Assembly: GCA_023443865.1 (NCBI GenBank)
Contig: JAEZST010000022.1
Coordinates: 930,001-994,000, forward strand
Direction: 5' to 3'
Length of the DNA: 64,000 bases
DNA from: Spirochaetota bacterium
Lineage (GTDB): Bacteria > Spirochaetota > Spirochaetia > Treponematales > Treponemataceae
Shown: one piece after another, positions 1 to 7,581 of the stretch
Numbering within the stretch: the first letter of the stretch is position 1
Layout of the letters: every line of letters begins with the position of its first letter
Translations under genes and position numbers: made by a program
The notes under the pieces: model-generated
What the model was told of the DNA's origin: nothing
Databases searched by the model: none
The model's input: only the letters and a program-made list of their open reading frames with translations

Positions 1-1
1 G

Positions 2-439
2 GTATTATCGGTCTTCTTTGCTTTATTCTTTTTGTTGGTTGCCATTCCTGCCCAGACGTTCTACCTGGCGACGGGGGAAGAGCTGAAGCGACTCGAGGAA
101 ATCTGGACGACCTCGGAGACCAACAGGCAGACGTGGGAATCGCAGGCCAAGAAGTGGAGGATCGAAGCCGAGACCTTGCAGAAGGACTCCGTGAACTTGA
201 ACGCGCTCTTGAGAGCGGAACGAGCGACAACCTCGAGTTTGAAGAAATCCTTCGCCGAATACGAAGCCGCCCAGTCCCGAATCAATACCGAGAAGGACTT
301 GCAGATTCGGAGGCTCCAGACTGATAATGAAAAAGTGAGGGCGCAACGAAATTCGCTCGCAATGATCTCAGCAGGGGTATTTTGCGCTTTAATCTTCTAT
401 CTTTTCACCCGGATCCGGAAGGTTTTCGGCTTTCCCTAG
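2..439 (+). CDS. Coiled-coil protein with signal sequence and C-terminal membrane anchor (5' end cut)
   Basis: The reading frame is open to the first bases of the window, so the true start lies upstream. The first visible residues are strongly hydrophobic and end in an Ala-rich site (AIPAQ), which reads as a signal peptide or a first membrane helix. The middle (about 90 residues) is charged and heptad-like, rich in Glu, Lys, Arg, Leu and Gln, and should form a coiled coil. A hydrophobic helix (SLAMISAGVFCALIFYLF) follows near the C-terminus, then a short basic tail, so both ends can be membrane-associated with the coiled coil outside the cytoplasm. I do not recognise the family. A rho-independent terminator lies about 110 bases downstream. 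Confidence 0.6.
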   Translation, partial: VLSVFFALFFLLVAIPAQTFYLATGEELKRLEEIWTTSETNRQTWESQAKKWRIEAETLQKDSVNLNALLRAERATTSSLKKSFAEYEAAQSRINTEKDLQIRRLQTDNEKVRAQRNSLAMISAGVFCALIFYLFTRIRKVFGFP

Positions 440-545
440 TATGTAGGTTATTTGTAGGCTCATTTTTAGATATGTGCCGTAAAGTCTTATAAAATAAGGT
501 TTTAGAATAAGCTCATATATTCAAGCCCTATTGCCGCTAAAGCGC

Positions 546-578
546 AAGGCCTTCCCTTTCGGGAAGGCCTTTTTTTTG
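546..578 (+). terminator. Rho-independent terminator
   Basis: An 11-bp perfect stem (AAGGCCTTCCC paired with GGGAAGGCCTT) with a TTTC loop runs straight into eight T residues. The T run is on the + strand only, so it ends the transcript of the coiled-coil gene upstream and faces the end of the minus-strand gene. Confidence 0.85.
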
Positions 579-603
579 CGTACCGGCATTTCTGGGCGAC
601 GGA

Positions 604-1185
604 TTACCGTTTCCCCGTATCGGTCCCGGTTCCCGCCTTACCGGAGCCATCCGATTGAGGGTCCATGGTTTGGGTTTGGTCCTGTTGCCTGAGTTGCGTC
701 TGCGTTTGATCCTGCGTCGCCTCGCCGTCATGGTCTGCCGCGCGGGTTTGGTCGCGATCTTGGTCGCGATCTTGGTCGCGGTCTTGGGTTTTTAGGGAGT
801 CGCTTTCGTAGAGTTTCAATTGGTCCCGGTCGCGGCTTTGGAGCGCGATCGGTTCGTTGAGCGTGATCGATTCGTCGCGAAGCGCCATTACCCGGGCGAA
901 TATGCGCTCCTCGGTACGGGCGGGTTGGGTGGATCCGATTAAAACGCCCTGCACGCGAAGCCGCTCCCTTTCCGCGATCCGTAAGGAATCAATCTCCCGT
1001 GGATCGGCGCGCACGAGAATCTCGTTCCCGTTTTCCAGCCTCACCCGTAGTTCGGTTTCCCCGGCCACGTTCCTCGTCATGACCGCCTCTCCCTCGATCC
1101 AGGTCATGGGCTCCCCCGATCCCCTGGAAAATCCGGGCAGTATCGCTACGAACAGCGCGACTGCCGCTATCAACGTCCTTCTCAT
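604..1185 (-). CDS. Secreted protein with Asp/Arg/Gln/Thr-rich repetitive tail
   Basis: A 193-residue protein with a typical signal peptide (basic MRR, hydrophobic core, cleavage near residue 22). Residues about 25-120 look folded, with alternating beta-type segments (AVMTRNV, ELRVRL, EILVRAD). The last 70 residues are low complexity: DRDQ units, then QTQ and DQTQ stretches. Part of this tail is coded by a perfect 12-bp tandem repeat. It is transcribed away from the ECF sigma factor gene, sharing a 146-bp divergent promoter region, so it might be a target of that system. I know no family for it. Confidence 0.6.
   Translation of the reverse strand: MRRTLIAAVALFVAILPGFSRGSGEPMTWIEGEAVMTRNVAGETELRVRLENGNEILVRADPREIDSLRIAERERLRVQGVLIGSTQPARTEERIFARVMALRDESITLNEPIALQSRDRDQLKLYESDSLKTQDRDQDRDQDRDQTRAADHDGEATQDQTQTQLRQQDQTQTMDPQSDGSGKAGTGTDTGKR
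748..783 (-). repeat. 12-bp tandem repeat inside a coding region
   Basis: Three head-to-tail copies of TTGGTCGCGATC (the third with one change) lie in frame in the minus-strand gene and code for QDRD units. Because the unit is a multiple of three, slippage would lengthen or shorten the tail without breaking the frame. Confidence 0.8.
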
Positions 1186-1288
1186 GGGTATACCTCCCGA
1201 AACAAAAGATGACCGCGTTAACGGTTCATTAACAGGTACCCCCCGACGCGCGCGCCGGTTACATTTCTTTCGCGACGTGACCGGAGTT

Positions 1289-1319
1289 GCGTTACGGTGG
1301 TATATATATGCGGTAACGC
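1289..1319. promoter_or_regulatory. Inverted repeat between divergent genes, upstream of ECF sigma gene
   Basis: GCGTTAC at 1289-1295 is inverted as GTAACGC at 1313-1319, with a 17-bp spacer that contains TATATATA. It sits 13 bp before the TTG start of the sigma gene and within the divergent region shared with the secreted acidic protein. It may be an operator or an autoregulated promoter; no convincing sigma-70 -35/-10 pair is visible. Confidence 0.3.
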
Positions 1320-1331
1320 GCGGGGGAAACG

Positions 1332-1859
1332 TTGGAAGAGAGCGAAGTAATAGGCCGAGTGCTCGCGGGAGATATTGACTCGTTCAGGGCCCTGGTCATC
1401 GCGTACGAAAAACGATTGCGGTCTTATTGCCTGAACCGGCTCCCCGCCTCGGAAACCGAGGACGCAATGCAGGATATATTCATTAAGGTATTTCGGTCCC
1501 TGCGGACCTTCGACCGCTCGAAGCCCTTCGCGGCGTGGTTTTTCGCGGTGGCCCGTTCCTCCATCTCCGCGCGAAAGCTTCGGTTCCGCCGGGATAAGAT
1601 TAAAGAGGGCCGCTTGCGACTTTATTCCGCCGAAGCCGATAACGGGAACGAGGGACAATCGAACCTTGAGGCGGAGATGGCCCGGCGCGCCGTGGCGAAG
1701 CTCTCCGGTCGCTTGCGCGAGGTCGTTGAACTCCATTATTTCGCGGGACTTTCCGTGCGCGAGACGGCCATCGCCCTGTCGATCGGCGAATCCGCCGTCA
1801 AACAGCGCCTCTTTCGCGCGAGGAAGGAGCTCGTTCGCTTTATGGAAGGTACAAGATGA
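1332..1859 (+). CDS. ECF-family RNA polymerase sigma factor
   Basis: A 175-residue sigma-70 family protein of extracytoplasmic-function type. Region 2 is at about residues 8-75 (core-binding and -10 recognition; DAMQDIFIKVFRSL and PFAAWFFAVARS are typical), and region 4 at about 115-170 (LREVVELHYFAGLSVRETAIAL, then the helix-turn-helix SAVKQRLFRARKEL). The start is TTG with GGGGGAAA upstream; no ATG gives full region 2. The stop overlaps the next start (ATGA), so it is translationally coupled to its probable anti-sigma factor. It should direct transcription of envelope genes in response to a signal sensed by that partner. Which genes it controls cannot be read from the sequence. Confidence 0.92.
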   Translation: MEESEVIGRVLAGDIDSFRALVIAYEKRLRSYCLNRLPASETEDAMQDIFIKVFRSLRTFDRSKPFAAWFFAVARSSISARKLRFRRDKIKEGRLRLYSAEADNGNEGQSNLEAEMARRAVAKLSGRLREVVELHYFAGLSVRETAIALSIGESAVKQRLFRARKELVRFMEGTR

Positions 1860-2521
1860 AGCTTAGCTGTGAAGGCCTCCGCGCCCTCGCCCGTCAATGG
1901 TCCGATTCCCCCGATGGGGGAATGCCCGAAGAACTCAAGAACGCCGCGCGGGAACACCTTGCCAGCTGTGACGGGTGCGCCGCCCGATACGGCGGACTCC
2001 CTGCCTTGTTCGACGGACCGACGGCGGCGGCGTTCGAAGATTCGGGAAGTACTTCAGCCTTCGCGGATTCCGTTATGCGCGCCGTCAGGCGAGAGGCGTT
2101 GGCCGAAAGGGAATCCGGCGGGTCGAGAAACGGATGGCAGAGGGCTTTCGCGACGGCGGCGGCGATCGCCCTGGTTTTCGCTTCCGGTTTTTTTGCCGGC
2201 GGCCTTTGGAAATCGGCCCAGCCTATCGAAGCGGCGGGGGGCGGGGGCGGAAACGGTTACGTAGAGGTGCGGTTTACCTTGAACGCTCCCGCGGCCTCCT
2301 CCGTCGAACTAATAGGCCTTTTCCCGGAATACCCGGGCGACGATAAAACCGCGATGGCGCGCGACGCGAACGGGCTATGGTACGTAAAGCTGCGGCTCAG
2401 GAAGGATACGGTCTATACGTACAGTTTTTCGGTGGACGGGCGGGAAGCCATGCCCGACCCCGCGGCGGAAGAATTCGTTGAAGACGGCTTCGGGGGACGC
2501 GATTCCCTCATTCGTTTATAG
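1856..2521 (+). CDS. Membrane anti-sigma factor with zf-HC2-like domain and CBM48/E-set-like outer domain
   Basis: A 221-residue protein overlapping the sigma gene by four bases. The N-terminal part carries the zinc anti-sigma pattern H34-x3-C38-x2-C41 (plus C5), the domain that holds ECF sigma factors. One membrane helix lies at about 98-117. A Gly-rich linker leads to an outer domain at about 135-221 with beta-strand segments (VEVRFTL, SVELIGLF, LWYVKLRL, VYTYSFSVDG) like the N-terminal domains of glycogen-branching enzymes and AMPK beta subunits (CBM48/E-set). Inference: the outer domain senses a glycan or envelope state and frees the sigma factor. The fold call is by eye and would need a profile search. 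Confidence 0.75.
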   Translation: MKLSCEGLRALARQWSDSPDGGMPEELKNAAREHLASCDGCAARYGGLPALFDGPTAAAFEDSGSTSAFADSVMRAVRREALAERESGGSRNGWQRAFATAAAIALVFASGFFAGGLWKSAQPIEAAGGGGGNGYVEVRFTLNAPAASSVELIGLFPEYPGDDKTAMARDANGLWYVKLRLRKDTVYTYSFSVDGREAMPDPAAEEFVEDGFGGRDSLIRL

Positions 2522-2530
2522 GAGGCATTC

Positions 2531-2992
2531 ATGAAGCGACGGTTACTGACAGCAAGCGCGCTCATTCTCGCGTGCGCGCTTGCCCCGGCCGATTCGGCAG
2601 CGGACTGGGACGCATCGGTTACGGCGGCGTTTAACGCGGCGCTTGGCCCGGCCTCGAGGGCGGAAAATCCCTCCGCTTGGCTTGAAAAACGGGGATCCTT
2701 CCTCGAAGAATCGCGCCGGCGCGAAATCGATCCGGCGGCCGTCGGGCAAAGGGCCGCCGAGCTGATGCTTGAATGGGAGTGGGACCTCAGATTGGGCGCG
2801 ACTTTGCAGGAGGCGGACGCGCGGCTTCGTCAGCGGTTTCGGGTAGAAGCCGCCGCAGGGAGCCAAGGCGCGCGGAGGCTCGAGGCGGTACGGAACGAAG
2901 GGAGGAACCGGGGCGGTATGACTCCCTCTCGGGAAAGGCGCCGCGGCGAAGGCTCGGTTTCTCCCGGATACCGTTACGGAAATACGAGGTAA
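2531..2992 (+). CDS. Secreted helical protein of unknown function
   Basis: A 153-residue protein with a signal peptide (MKRR, then a hydrophobic core, cleavage near ADSAAD). The mature part is highly charged, Arg- and Glu-rich and probably helical, ending in a basic disordered tail. AGGAGG lies six bases before the ATG. It is the third gene of the sigma/anti-sigma operon, 9 bp after the anti-sigma gene, and is probably a periplasmic partner or target of it. I do not recognise the family. Confidence 0.55.
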   Translation: MKRRLLTASALILACALAPADSAADWDASVTAAFNAALGPASRAENPSAWLEKRGSFLEESRRREIDPAAVGQRAAELMLEWEWDLRLGATLQEADARLRQRFRVEAAAGSQGARRLEAVRNEGRNRGGMTPSRERRRGEGSVSPGYRYGNTR

Positions 2993-2996
2993 GTAA

Positions 2997-3683
2997 ATGG
3001 GTCCGGTTCGGGTTTCCCTCGCGTTGACCTTAGCGCTCTGCGTCGCCCCGTCTCTCCGCGCCGACGTCGTCACGGACTGGTTTTCGTCCGACCGTTCCGA
3101 AGGGTACCGCGGTATCGAAACGGACGTGTCGCTCCTTCGCGACGAACTCGCCGCGGCGGGGGTTATGCCCCAATTGCTGCTGGAGCGGATAAAGGAGGGA
3201 CAGGCGAAAAAAATTTCCCCCGAACGGCTCTTGTCCGCCCTCGAAGCCGATACGGCGCGGTTCCTTTCATTGGCAAGGCTCTTCGACGGCCTGCCTCGCG
3301 GAACGGCGCGGCCTGAGGAAAAAACGCGTTTCATACGGGATGGCGCCATCGCGTCCCGCTCGGGAATCGACGACGGGGCGATGGAATCTATTTGCGCGGC
3401 GGTCACGCCAGGCGGCCTTTCCAGAATGACCGACGCCCTTCTCGCCGTGGGAGCGGTGAACGCCCGTTTTAGGCTTGACTCCGGGACGCTGACCGACTTG
3501 GCCGTTTCACTGTACGCCTCGCCGGAACGGGAAGGCCGGTTTTCCCGGCTTTCCTCCGTTTTCGTACGATCCCGCTCGTTGGGAAACGGCGCCGACGAAA
3601 CGGCGCGGCGCGCGATCGCTTTATTGCGCGCGGGCGGTACCCTATTTTCCGTCGAGGCGGCTATTGAGGAGGGGCATCGGTGA
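2997..3683 (+). CDS. Secreted protein of unknown function
   Basis: A 228-residue protein with a signal peptide ending near SLRAD. The mature part is mostly helical by composition (many Leu, Ala, Arg, Glu) with no motif I know. It starts 4 bp after the previous gene and its last four bases overlap the GTG of the next one, so it belongs to the same transcript as the ECF sigma and anti-sigma genes. A periplasmic place is likely; function is unknown. Confidence 0.55.
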   Translation: MGPVRVSLALTLALCVAPSLRADVVTDWFSSDRSEGYRGIETDVSLLRDELAAAGVMPQLLLERIKEGQAKKISPERLLSALEADTARFLSLARLFDGLPRGTARPEEKTRFIRDGAIASRSGIDDGAMESICAAVTPGGLSRMTDALLAVGAVNARFRLDSGTLTDLAVSLYASPEREGRFSRLSSVFVRSRSLGNGADETARRAIALLRAGGTLFSVEAAIEEGHR

Positions 3684-4564
3684 AAGCAATGCATAGGCGT
3701 CTGGTAGGCACGCTTCTTCTTTCGATTACGGCGTTAGCCGTCGGTTACGGGGAAACCGGTTTCCGAGTTTCCGCGGGAAACCTCCTCAACGAGGGGCAGT
3801 CCTTTCCTTTCGCCATCGCCTCGTTCGATTTCGACGCGCGGGGCAGGTTCGGGGCAACGGGCTTCGCCGCAGTCGACGCGGGCGGGGACGGTTTCGTTTC
3901 CGCCGAGGAGGACGCTAACTCGGCCTCGGGATACGCGCGTTTGAGGATCGGTCGGCTATTCGGCTTGAATTCCCTCGCGGTCATGCTCAGCGCCCGGGCC
4001 GCTACCGGCGACGCGGAATCCGCCGCTCAGTCGCTTTCCGGCCTTTCGCTCCCCCTGTCCTTAAACGGCGAGTCGGTTTCCTTGAGCCTGGAACCGGGAG
4101 TGGAGATAGACCCTTCCGACGCGGGATACTATCAGGCCTTCGGGAGCATGACGGCGAGCGTATCGGCGGGCGATACGGTATTGCGACCGGGACTGTACGC
4201 GTCGGCGCGCAGGAATCGCGACGGGACGACGGTGACCGTGTTCAAGCCTTCCGGCGGTATTTCATGGTATCCCGGAATTCCGGCCGCCGCGGGCATGTCA
4301 GCGGAATTCACCCGCTCGACGGCGGAGGATTCGACGGTATTGACGGCGTGGGCATCGGCCAGTCCCACGGAGCGATTGCTCTTCTCCGGAGAGTCGGCGA
4401 TCCTTTCCCAAAACGGCCGTATCGAGACGGACGAACGCCTGACTATCGAGATTCTCTTGCCCGGCGACGGGGGCGTGCGGGTTTCCCTGCCCGTTGAGGG
4501 CCGAGTCCAAACCGGCCCCGCCCTTCGCATCTCGGTATCGGCAGGCTGCTCTTTCCGCTTTTAA
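3680..4564 (+). CDS. Probable outer-membrane beta-barrel protein
   Basis: A 294-residue protein with a GTG start overlapping the previous stop (GTGA). After a signal peptide (cleavage near GYGE), the mature part is made of alternating polar/hydrophobic segments typical of beta-strands and ends with a terminal Phe in SFRF, as transmembrane barrels do. It is the last gene of the ECF sigma operon, which fits an envelope-stress target. There is no domain I can name. A soluble beta-rich surface protein is the other possibility. Confidence 0.55.
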   Translation: MKAMHRRLVGTLLLSITALAVGYGETGFRVSAGNLLNEGQSFPFAIASFDFDARGRFGATGFAAVDAGGDGFVSAEEDANSASGYARLRIGRLFGLNSLAVMLSARAATGDAESAAQSLSGLSLPLSLNGESVSLSLEPGVEIDPSDAGYYQAFGSMTASVSAGDTVLRPGLYASARRNRDGTTVTVFKPSGGISWYPGIPAAAGMSAEFTRSTAEDSTVLTAWASASPTERLLFSGESAILSQNGRIETDERLTIEILLPGDGGVRVSLPVEGRVQTGPALRISVSAGCSFRF

Positions 4565-4614
4565 AGGCCCTGTTTCGTTTCGCGAATGCGGTTAGGGTGG
4601 GTTATACTAAAGGC

Positions 4615-5715
4615 ATGAAAACCACGAACCGAACGAGATCGCTTCCTGCCGCGGCGTTATTGCTTGCCGCCTTCGGCGCGTTCCTGTCCTCCTGCGCGTC
4701 CATGAAGCCCATAACCGAAATACCCGGCGTAAGGGATATCGACTGGTCCCTGCACGACGGAAATAACTCTTCGGCGGATGCCGTCAATCCCCTGGAACTT
4801 CGCGCGGGCCGTTCGTATTACGTCTCGATTCGATACCTTCAGCAGGACAAAAAGGGAAAGACAGCCTGGAAACGACTCATCAATTACGAAGGGGTCTACC
4901 TTTCCGCGGAAGGCTCCCTATGGGCCGTTTCCGGCAATTCGCTTCTCGCGCCGCCGGATCCGTTCGCCGCGTTCGACGCCTCGGGCGCCTCGTTGACGGT
5001 CCATTTGCCGCTGGTTAATCCGAGCGAGAAAACCAAATCGGTCGCCCTTGGCATACCGCTCCTTCTCCCCCCGTTTCGGGGCGCTGACGGAGAAAACGGA
5101 TCGGACGGAGATTCGGCGCCAACGGGAAACCCCGACGGAAAGGACGGGGAAGACGGCGAGCCGGGAGCCTCGCTGGAATTTGAGATCGCGCGCTACGACC
5201 TTTCGGGTACGCGGTTCGAGGCCATGGGTACCGCCGTTTTGCTGCATGAGATCCGGACCGACCGGATATGGATAGTGGGCAGCCGGGGCGCGGCCATCGA
5301 GCTCGACGCCTCCGGGGGCTCCGGGGGAACGGGCGGACGGGGCGCTTCCCGGCAAATTCCCGAAGACTCCACCGAAACCTTTCTCAAGGGCGGGAACGGC
5401 GGCGACGGGGGGAACGGAGGAAACGGCGGGCTCGTGCATATGATCGTTCCCGACGGCAGCTCGGTGGATATGGCGTTCGCGGTAAACGTATCCCGGGGCC
5501 GGGGAGGCGCGGGCGGCGCCGGCGGAGACGGGGACCGAAAGAAAAACGACAACGTGCTCGTGGAGATCCTCTCGGCCCTCATGGTGAACGGCTCGGACGG
5601 GGAGAACGGACGGGACGGGGCCCAAGGCAGGTTCTGGCGCGAGGCGAAACCCCTGGAGTCGCTATTTCTCGCGGTACGCAGTCCCCTGTTCGATCGGACC
5701 CGGTTGCGGCCTTAG
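4615..5715 (+). CDS. Lipoprotein with collagen-like and poly-Gly regions
   Basis: A 366-residue lipoprotein. The start chosen is the ATG that places the lipobox LSSC at Cys27; an in-frame TTG-type start six codons earlier is less likely. A beta-rich N-terminal part (about 35-155) is followed by a GDGENGSDG/GKDGEDGEPG collagen-like stretch (about 156-190), a second folded segment (about 190-232), then GGSGGTGG and GGNGGDGGNGG runs (about 232-275) and a third Gly-rich block near 300. Such Gly-rich surfaces resemble bacterial collagen-like proteins. Its stop codon overlaps the stop of the convergent next gene. Function is unknown; surface exposure is an inference from the lipid anchor. Confidence 0.7.
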   Translation: MKTTNRTRSLPAAALLLAAFGAFLSSCASMKPITEIPGVRDIDWSLHDGNNSSADAVNPLELRAGRSYYVSIRYLQQDKKGKTAWKRLINYEGVYLSAEGSLWAVSGNSLLAPPDPFAAFDASGASLTVHLPLVNPSEKTKSVALGIPLLLPPFRGADGENGSDGDSAPTGNPDGKDGEDGEPGASLEFEIARYDLSGTRFEAMGTAVLLHEIRTDRIWIVGSRGAAIELDASGGSGGTGGRGASRQIPEDSTETFLKGGNGGDGGNGGNGGLVHMIVPDGSSVDMAFAVNVSRGRGGAGGAGGDGDRKKNDNVLVEILSALMVNGSDGENGRDGAQGRFWREAKPLESLFLAVRSPLFDRTRLRP

Positions 5716-6194
5716 AGCTTGTAGCCGATCCTTTTCAGGAAATCCCTTCGCGCGGAGCGGTCAGCGTCCGACTCGATGCCCCGCGGGCTCATTCCGTCTA
5801 CCGCGCCGAGGATGGCCCGGCCCTGTTCGGTTTGTGCGAGAATGACCTCAACGGGATTCGCCGTGGCGCAGTAAATGCCGCATACCTCGCTCAAGCCTTT
5901 TATGGCGTTCAGTACGTTAACCGGGAATCCGTTTTCCAGGAACGCGATGAAAGTGTGGCCCGCGGCGATCGCGAGGGCATTCCGCTCGGCGAGTCCGGTG
6001 AGCTTGGCGTCGTTTCCGGAAGAGCGCACGAGGGCGGGGCCCGAGGCCTCGCAAAACGCCAAACCGAACCGGAGGTTCGGCGAGGACGCGCTGAGGGCCT
6101 CGTGCAGGTCGTCGGCCGTCTTGATAAAATGCGCCTGACCCAATATGAAATTGAGCTCGTCTGGGTTTTCGACGCGAACGGATAGTAGTTCCAT
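5712..6194 (-). CDS. Adenosine-specific kinase family protein (DUF355/COG1839)
   Basis: A 160-residue protein matching, by memory, the small COG1839 family annotated as adenosine-specific kinase: residues such as NPDELNFILGQAHFIKT at the start, GLAFCEASGPALVRSSGND in the middle, and EVCGIYCATANPVEVI later. It is soluble and cytosolic. AGGAG sits five bases before the ATG at 6194; a GTG six bases earlier overlaps that ribosome site and is therefore rejected. Its stop TAA shares bases with the stop TAG of the collagen-like lipoprotein on the other strand, so no terminator separates them. Biochemical evidence for the family is thin, so the exact substrate is uncertain. Confidence 0.75.
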   Translation of the reverse strand: MELLSVRVENPDELNFILGQAHFIKTADDLHEALSASSPNLRFGLAFCEASGPALVRSSGNDAKLTGLAERNALAIAAGHTFIAFLENGFPVNVLNAIKGLSEVCGIYCATANPVEVILAQTEQGRAILGAVDGMSPRGIESDADRSARRDFLKRIGYKL

Positions 6195-6275
6195 AATCAC
6201 TCCTAAATAAAAACGTTGGAAACGGTTTTGCGGCTTTCCCGAATCCAGGCGGTGATCACGCCTTTCGCGCCGCGC

Positions 6276-6599
6276 TCAGCCTTGAGAGGGGCGGTCTCGT
6301 AAGCGGCAGCCGTCCACGGTCCACCCCTCGGCTTCGAGAAGCGCCCGCTGCTCGGCGCCGCCCGAATCCTCGGGCAATCGGATTATCAAACCCTTCCCCA
6401 AAACGCGGTGCCAGGGCAATCCCAATTTCTTGCTTTGCGCGTTTAGTACGCGCACGACCTGACGAGCCGCGCGGGGGTTCCCGGCAAGTTCGGCGACTTC
6501 CCCGTAGGTTAGGGCCGACCCTTCCGGAATCGCCGCGATTACGCGCGCCGCCCGGGCGGTAAAGCTTTCGTCCCGACTGTCTGAATCGATTGGTTTCAC
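6276..6599 (-). CDS. Alkyltransferase-like (ATL) DNA-repair protein
   Basis: A 107-residue protein of the MGMT C-terminal DNA-binding fold. The motif that holds the reactive cysteine in O6-methylguanine methyltransferases (PCHRV) reads PWHRV here (Trp63), which is the hallmark of alkyltransferase-like proteins. These bind O6-alkylguanine without removing the alkyl group and pass the lesion to nucleotide excision repair. The helix-turn-helix (LTYGEVAELAG) and the Arg-finger region (AARQVVR) are present. The start is GTG with GAGGAAA a few bases before it. No true MGMT is in this window. Confidence 0.85.
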   Translation of the reverse strand: MKPIDSDSRDESFTARAARVIAAIPEGSALTYGEVAELAGNPRAARQVVRVLNAQSKKLGLPWHRVLGKGLIIRLPEDSGGAEQRALLEAEGWTVDGCRLRDRPSQG

Positions 6600-6644
6600 C
6601 GGTTTCCTCGTTGGGAAATTGTACCATGATTCGGCGCGGGACGG

Positions 6645-6673
6645 TTGCGAGAGGGCGAAAAAAAGGGTTTAAT
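6645..6673 (+). promoter_or_regulatory. Sigma-70-type promoter for ppiC-mntP
   Basis: TTGCGA (-35) and TTTAAT (-10) are separated by exactly 17 bp. Transcription would begin near 6680, giving a short leader before the AAAGGAG of the parvulin gene at 6710. Confidence 0.5.
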
Positions 6674-6709
6674 GACGGTGGTTTTCTTAATCTTTAAAGG
6701 AGTATCAGC

Positions 6710-6985
6710 ATGGAAATAAGAGCATCCCATATCCTCGTGAAAGATCGGGCCCTCGCCCAGCAAATACTGCAGAAAATCAAGGGCGGAGCGAATTTCGCGG
6801 CCCTCGCCCGGGAGTTTTCGACGTGTCCGTCCAAATCATCCGGCGGGGATTTGGGCTGGTTCGGCGAGGGCAAGATGGTGCCCGCCTTCGAGAGCGCCTG
6901 CAAGCGGCTCGGCGTCGGCTCCGTATCCGACGCGGTCCAAACCCAATTCGGCTATCATATCATTAAAGTCACGGGAAAACGGTAA
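6710..6985 (+). CDS. ppiC: Parvulin-type peptidyl-prolyl isomerase
   Basis: A single-domain parvulin of 91 residues, the usual length of PpiC. Typical blocks are present: ASHILVKD at the N-terminus, GANFAALAREFSTCPS, GGDLGWFGEGKMVPAFE, and the closing TQFGYHIIKVTGKR. It has no signal peptide, so it acts in the cytosol, speeding cis-trans isomerisation of prolyl bonds. AAAGGAG lies seven bases before the ATG. The mntP gene follows after 6 bp and probably shares the transcript. Confidence 0.93.
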   Translation: MEIRASHILVKDRALAQQILQKIKGGANFAALAREFSTCPSKSSGGDLGWFGEGKMVPAFESACKRLGVGSVSDAVQTQFGYHIIKVTGKR

Positions 6986-6991
6986 GCCGGC

Positions 6992-7576
6992 TTGAACCCC
7001 TTCTATCTCGTTTGCATCGCGTTCGGCCTCTCGCTGGACGCCTTCGCGGTTTCCCTCACCAGCGGAACCATAATCCGCGAGCTCCGGTTCTCCCACGGGC
7101 TACGCATGTCGGTTTTTTTCGGCGCGTTCCAGATGCTGATGCCGATTCTCGGTTGGGCTGCGGGAACGGTCTTCGCCGAATCTATTTCCGGATACGACCA
7201 TTGGATCGCCTTCGCCCTGTTGGCCTTCGTGGGAGGCCGCATGGTTTGGGAGGGCTTGCCCTTCAAGAGGGAATCCAGCGATACCGATTACTGCAATCCC
7301 GCGACGCATGACTGCCGCCACCTTCCGACGCTGCTCATGCTGTCCCTCGCGACCAGTCTCGACGCCATGGCGGTAGGGCTCACGTTCGCGATGATTCGCG
7401 TCGCCATCCTGCTTCCCTCCCTGGCGATAGGGGCGATTACCTTTTTCGTATCGCTATCGGGCTATTTCCTGGGTAAAAAGATCGGCGAGAAAATAAACGT
7501 GGAACTGGATATAGTCGGCGGGTTGGTATTGATCGCCATCGGCGTAAAAATTCTCCTTGAGCACCTTTTGGCGTAA
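6992..7576 (+). CDS. mntP: Manganese efflux pump MntP
   Basis: A 194-residue membrane protein with six predicted helices, the usual size of MntP (YebN). The two diagnostic, internally repeated helices with acidic residues are present: GLSLDAFAVSLTSG near residue 12 and LATSLDAMAVGLTF near 120. These Asp residues are needed for Mn(II) export. The start is TTG, six bases after the ppiC stop. A short Cys/His-containing loop (DYCNPATHDCRH, about residues 97-108) lies between the halves and might sense or bind metal. I find no yybP-ykoY riboswitch upstream. Confidence 0.93.
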   Translation: MNPFYLVCIAFGLSLDAFAVSLTSGTIIRELRFSHGLRMSVFFGAFQMLMPILGWAAGTVFAESISGYDHWIAFALLAFVGGRMVWEGLPFKRESSDTDYCNPATHDCRHLPTLLMLSLATSLDAMAVGLTFAMIRVAILLPSLAIGAITFFVSLSGYFLGKKIGEKINVELDIVGGLVLIAIGVKILLEHLLA

Positions 7577-7581
7577 CTCGA

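Noticed and set aside
2543..3694. A 383-residue open frame on the - strand
   Set aside because: It covers two signal-peptide genes of the sigma operon on the + strand; the translation is Ser/Arg/Pro-rich and has no recognisable domain.
6600..6709. yybP-ykoY manganese riboswitch before ppiC-mntP
   Set aside because: The leader after the promoter is about 30 bases, too short for the riboswitch, and no matching motif is seen.
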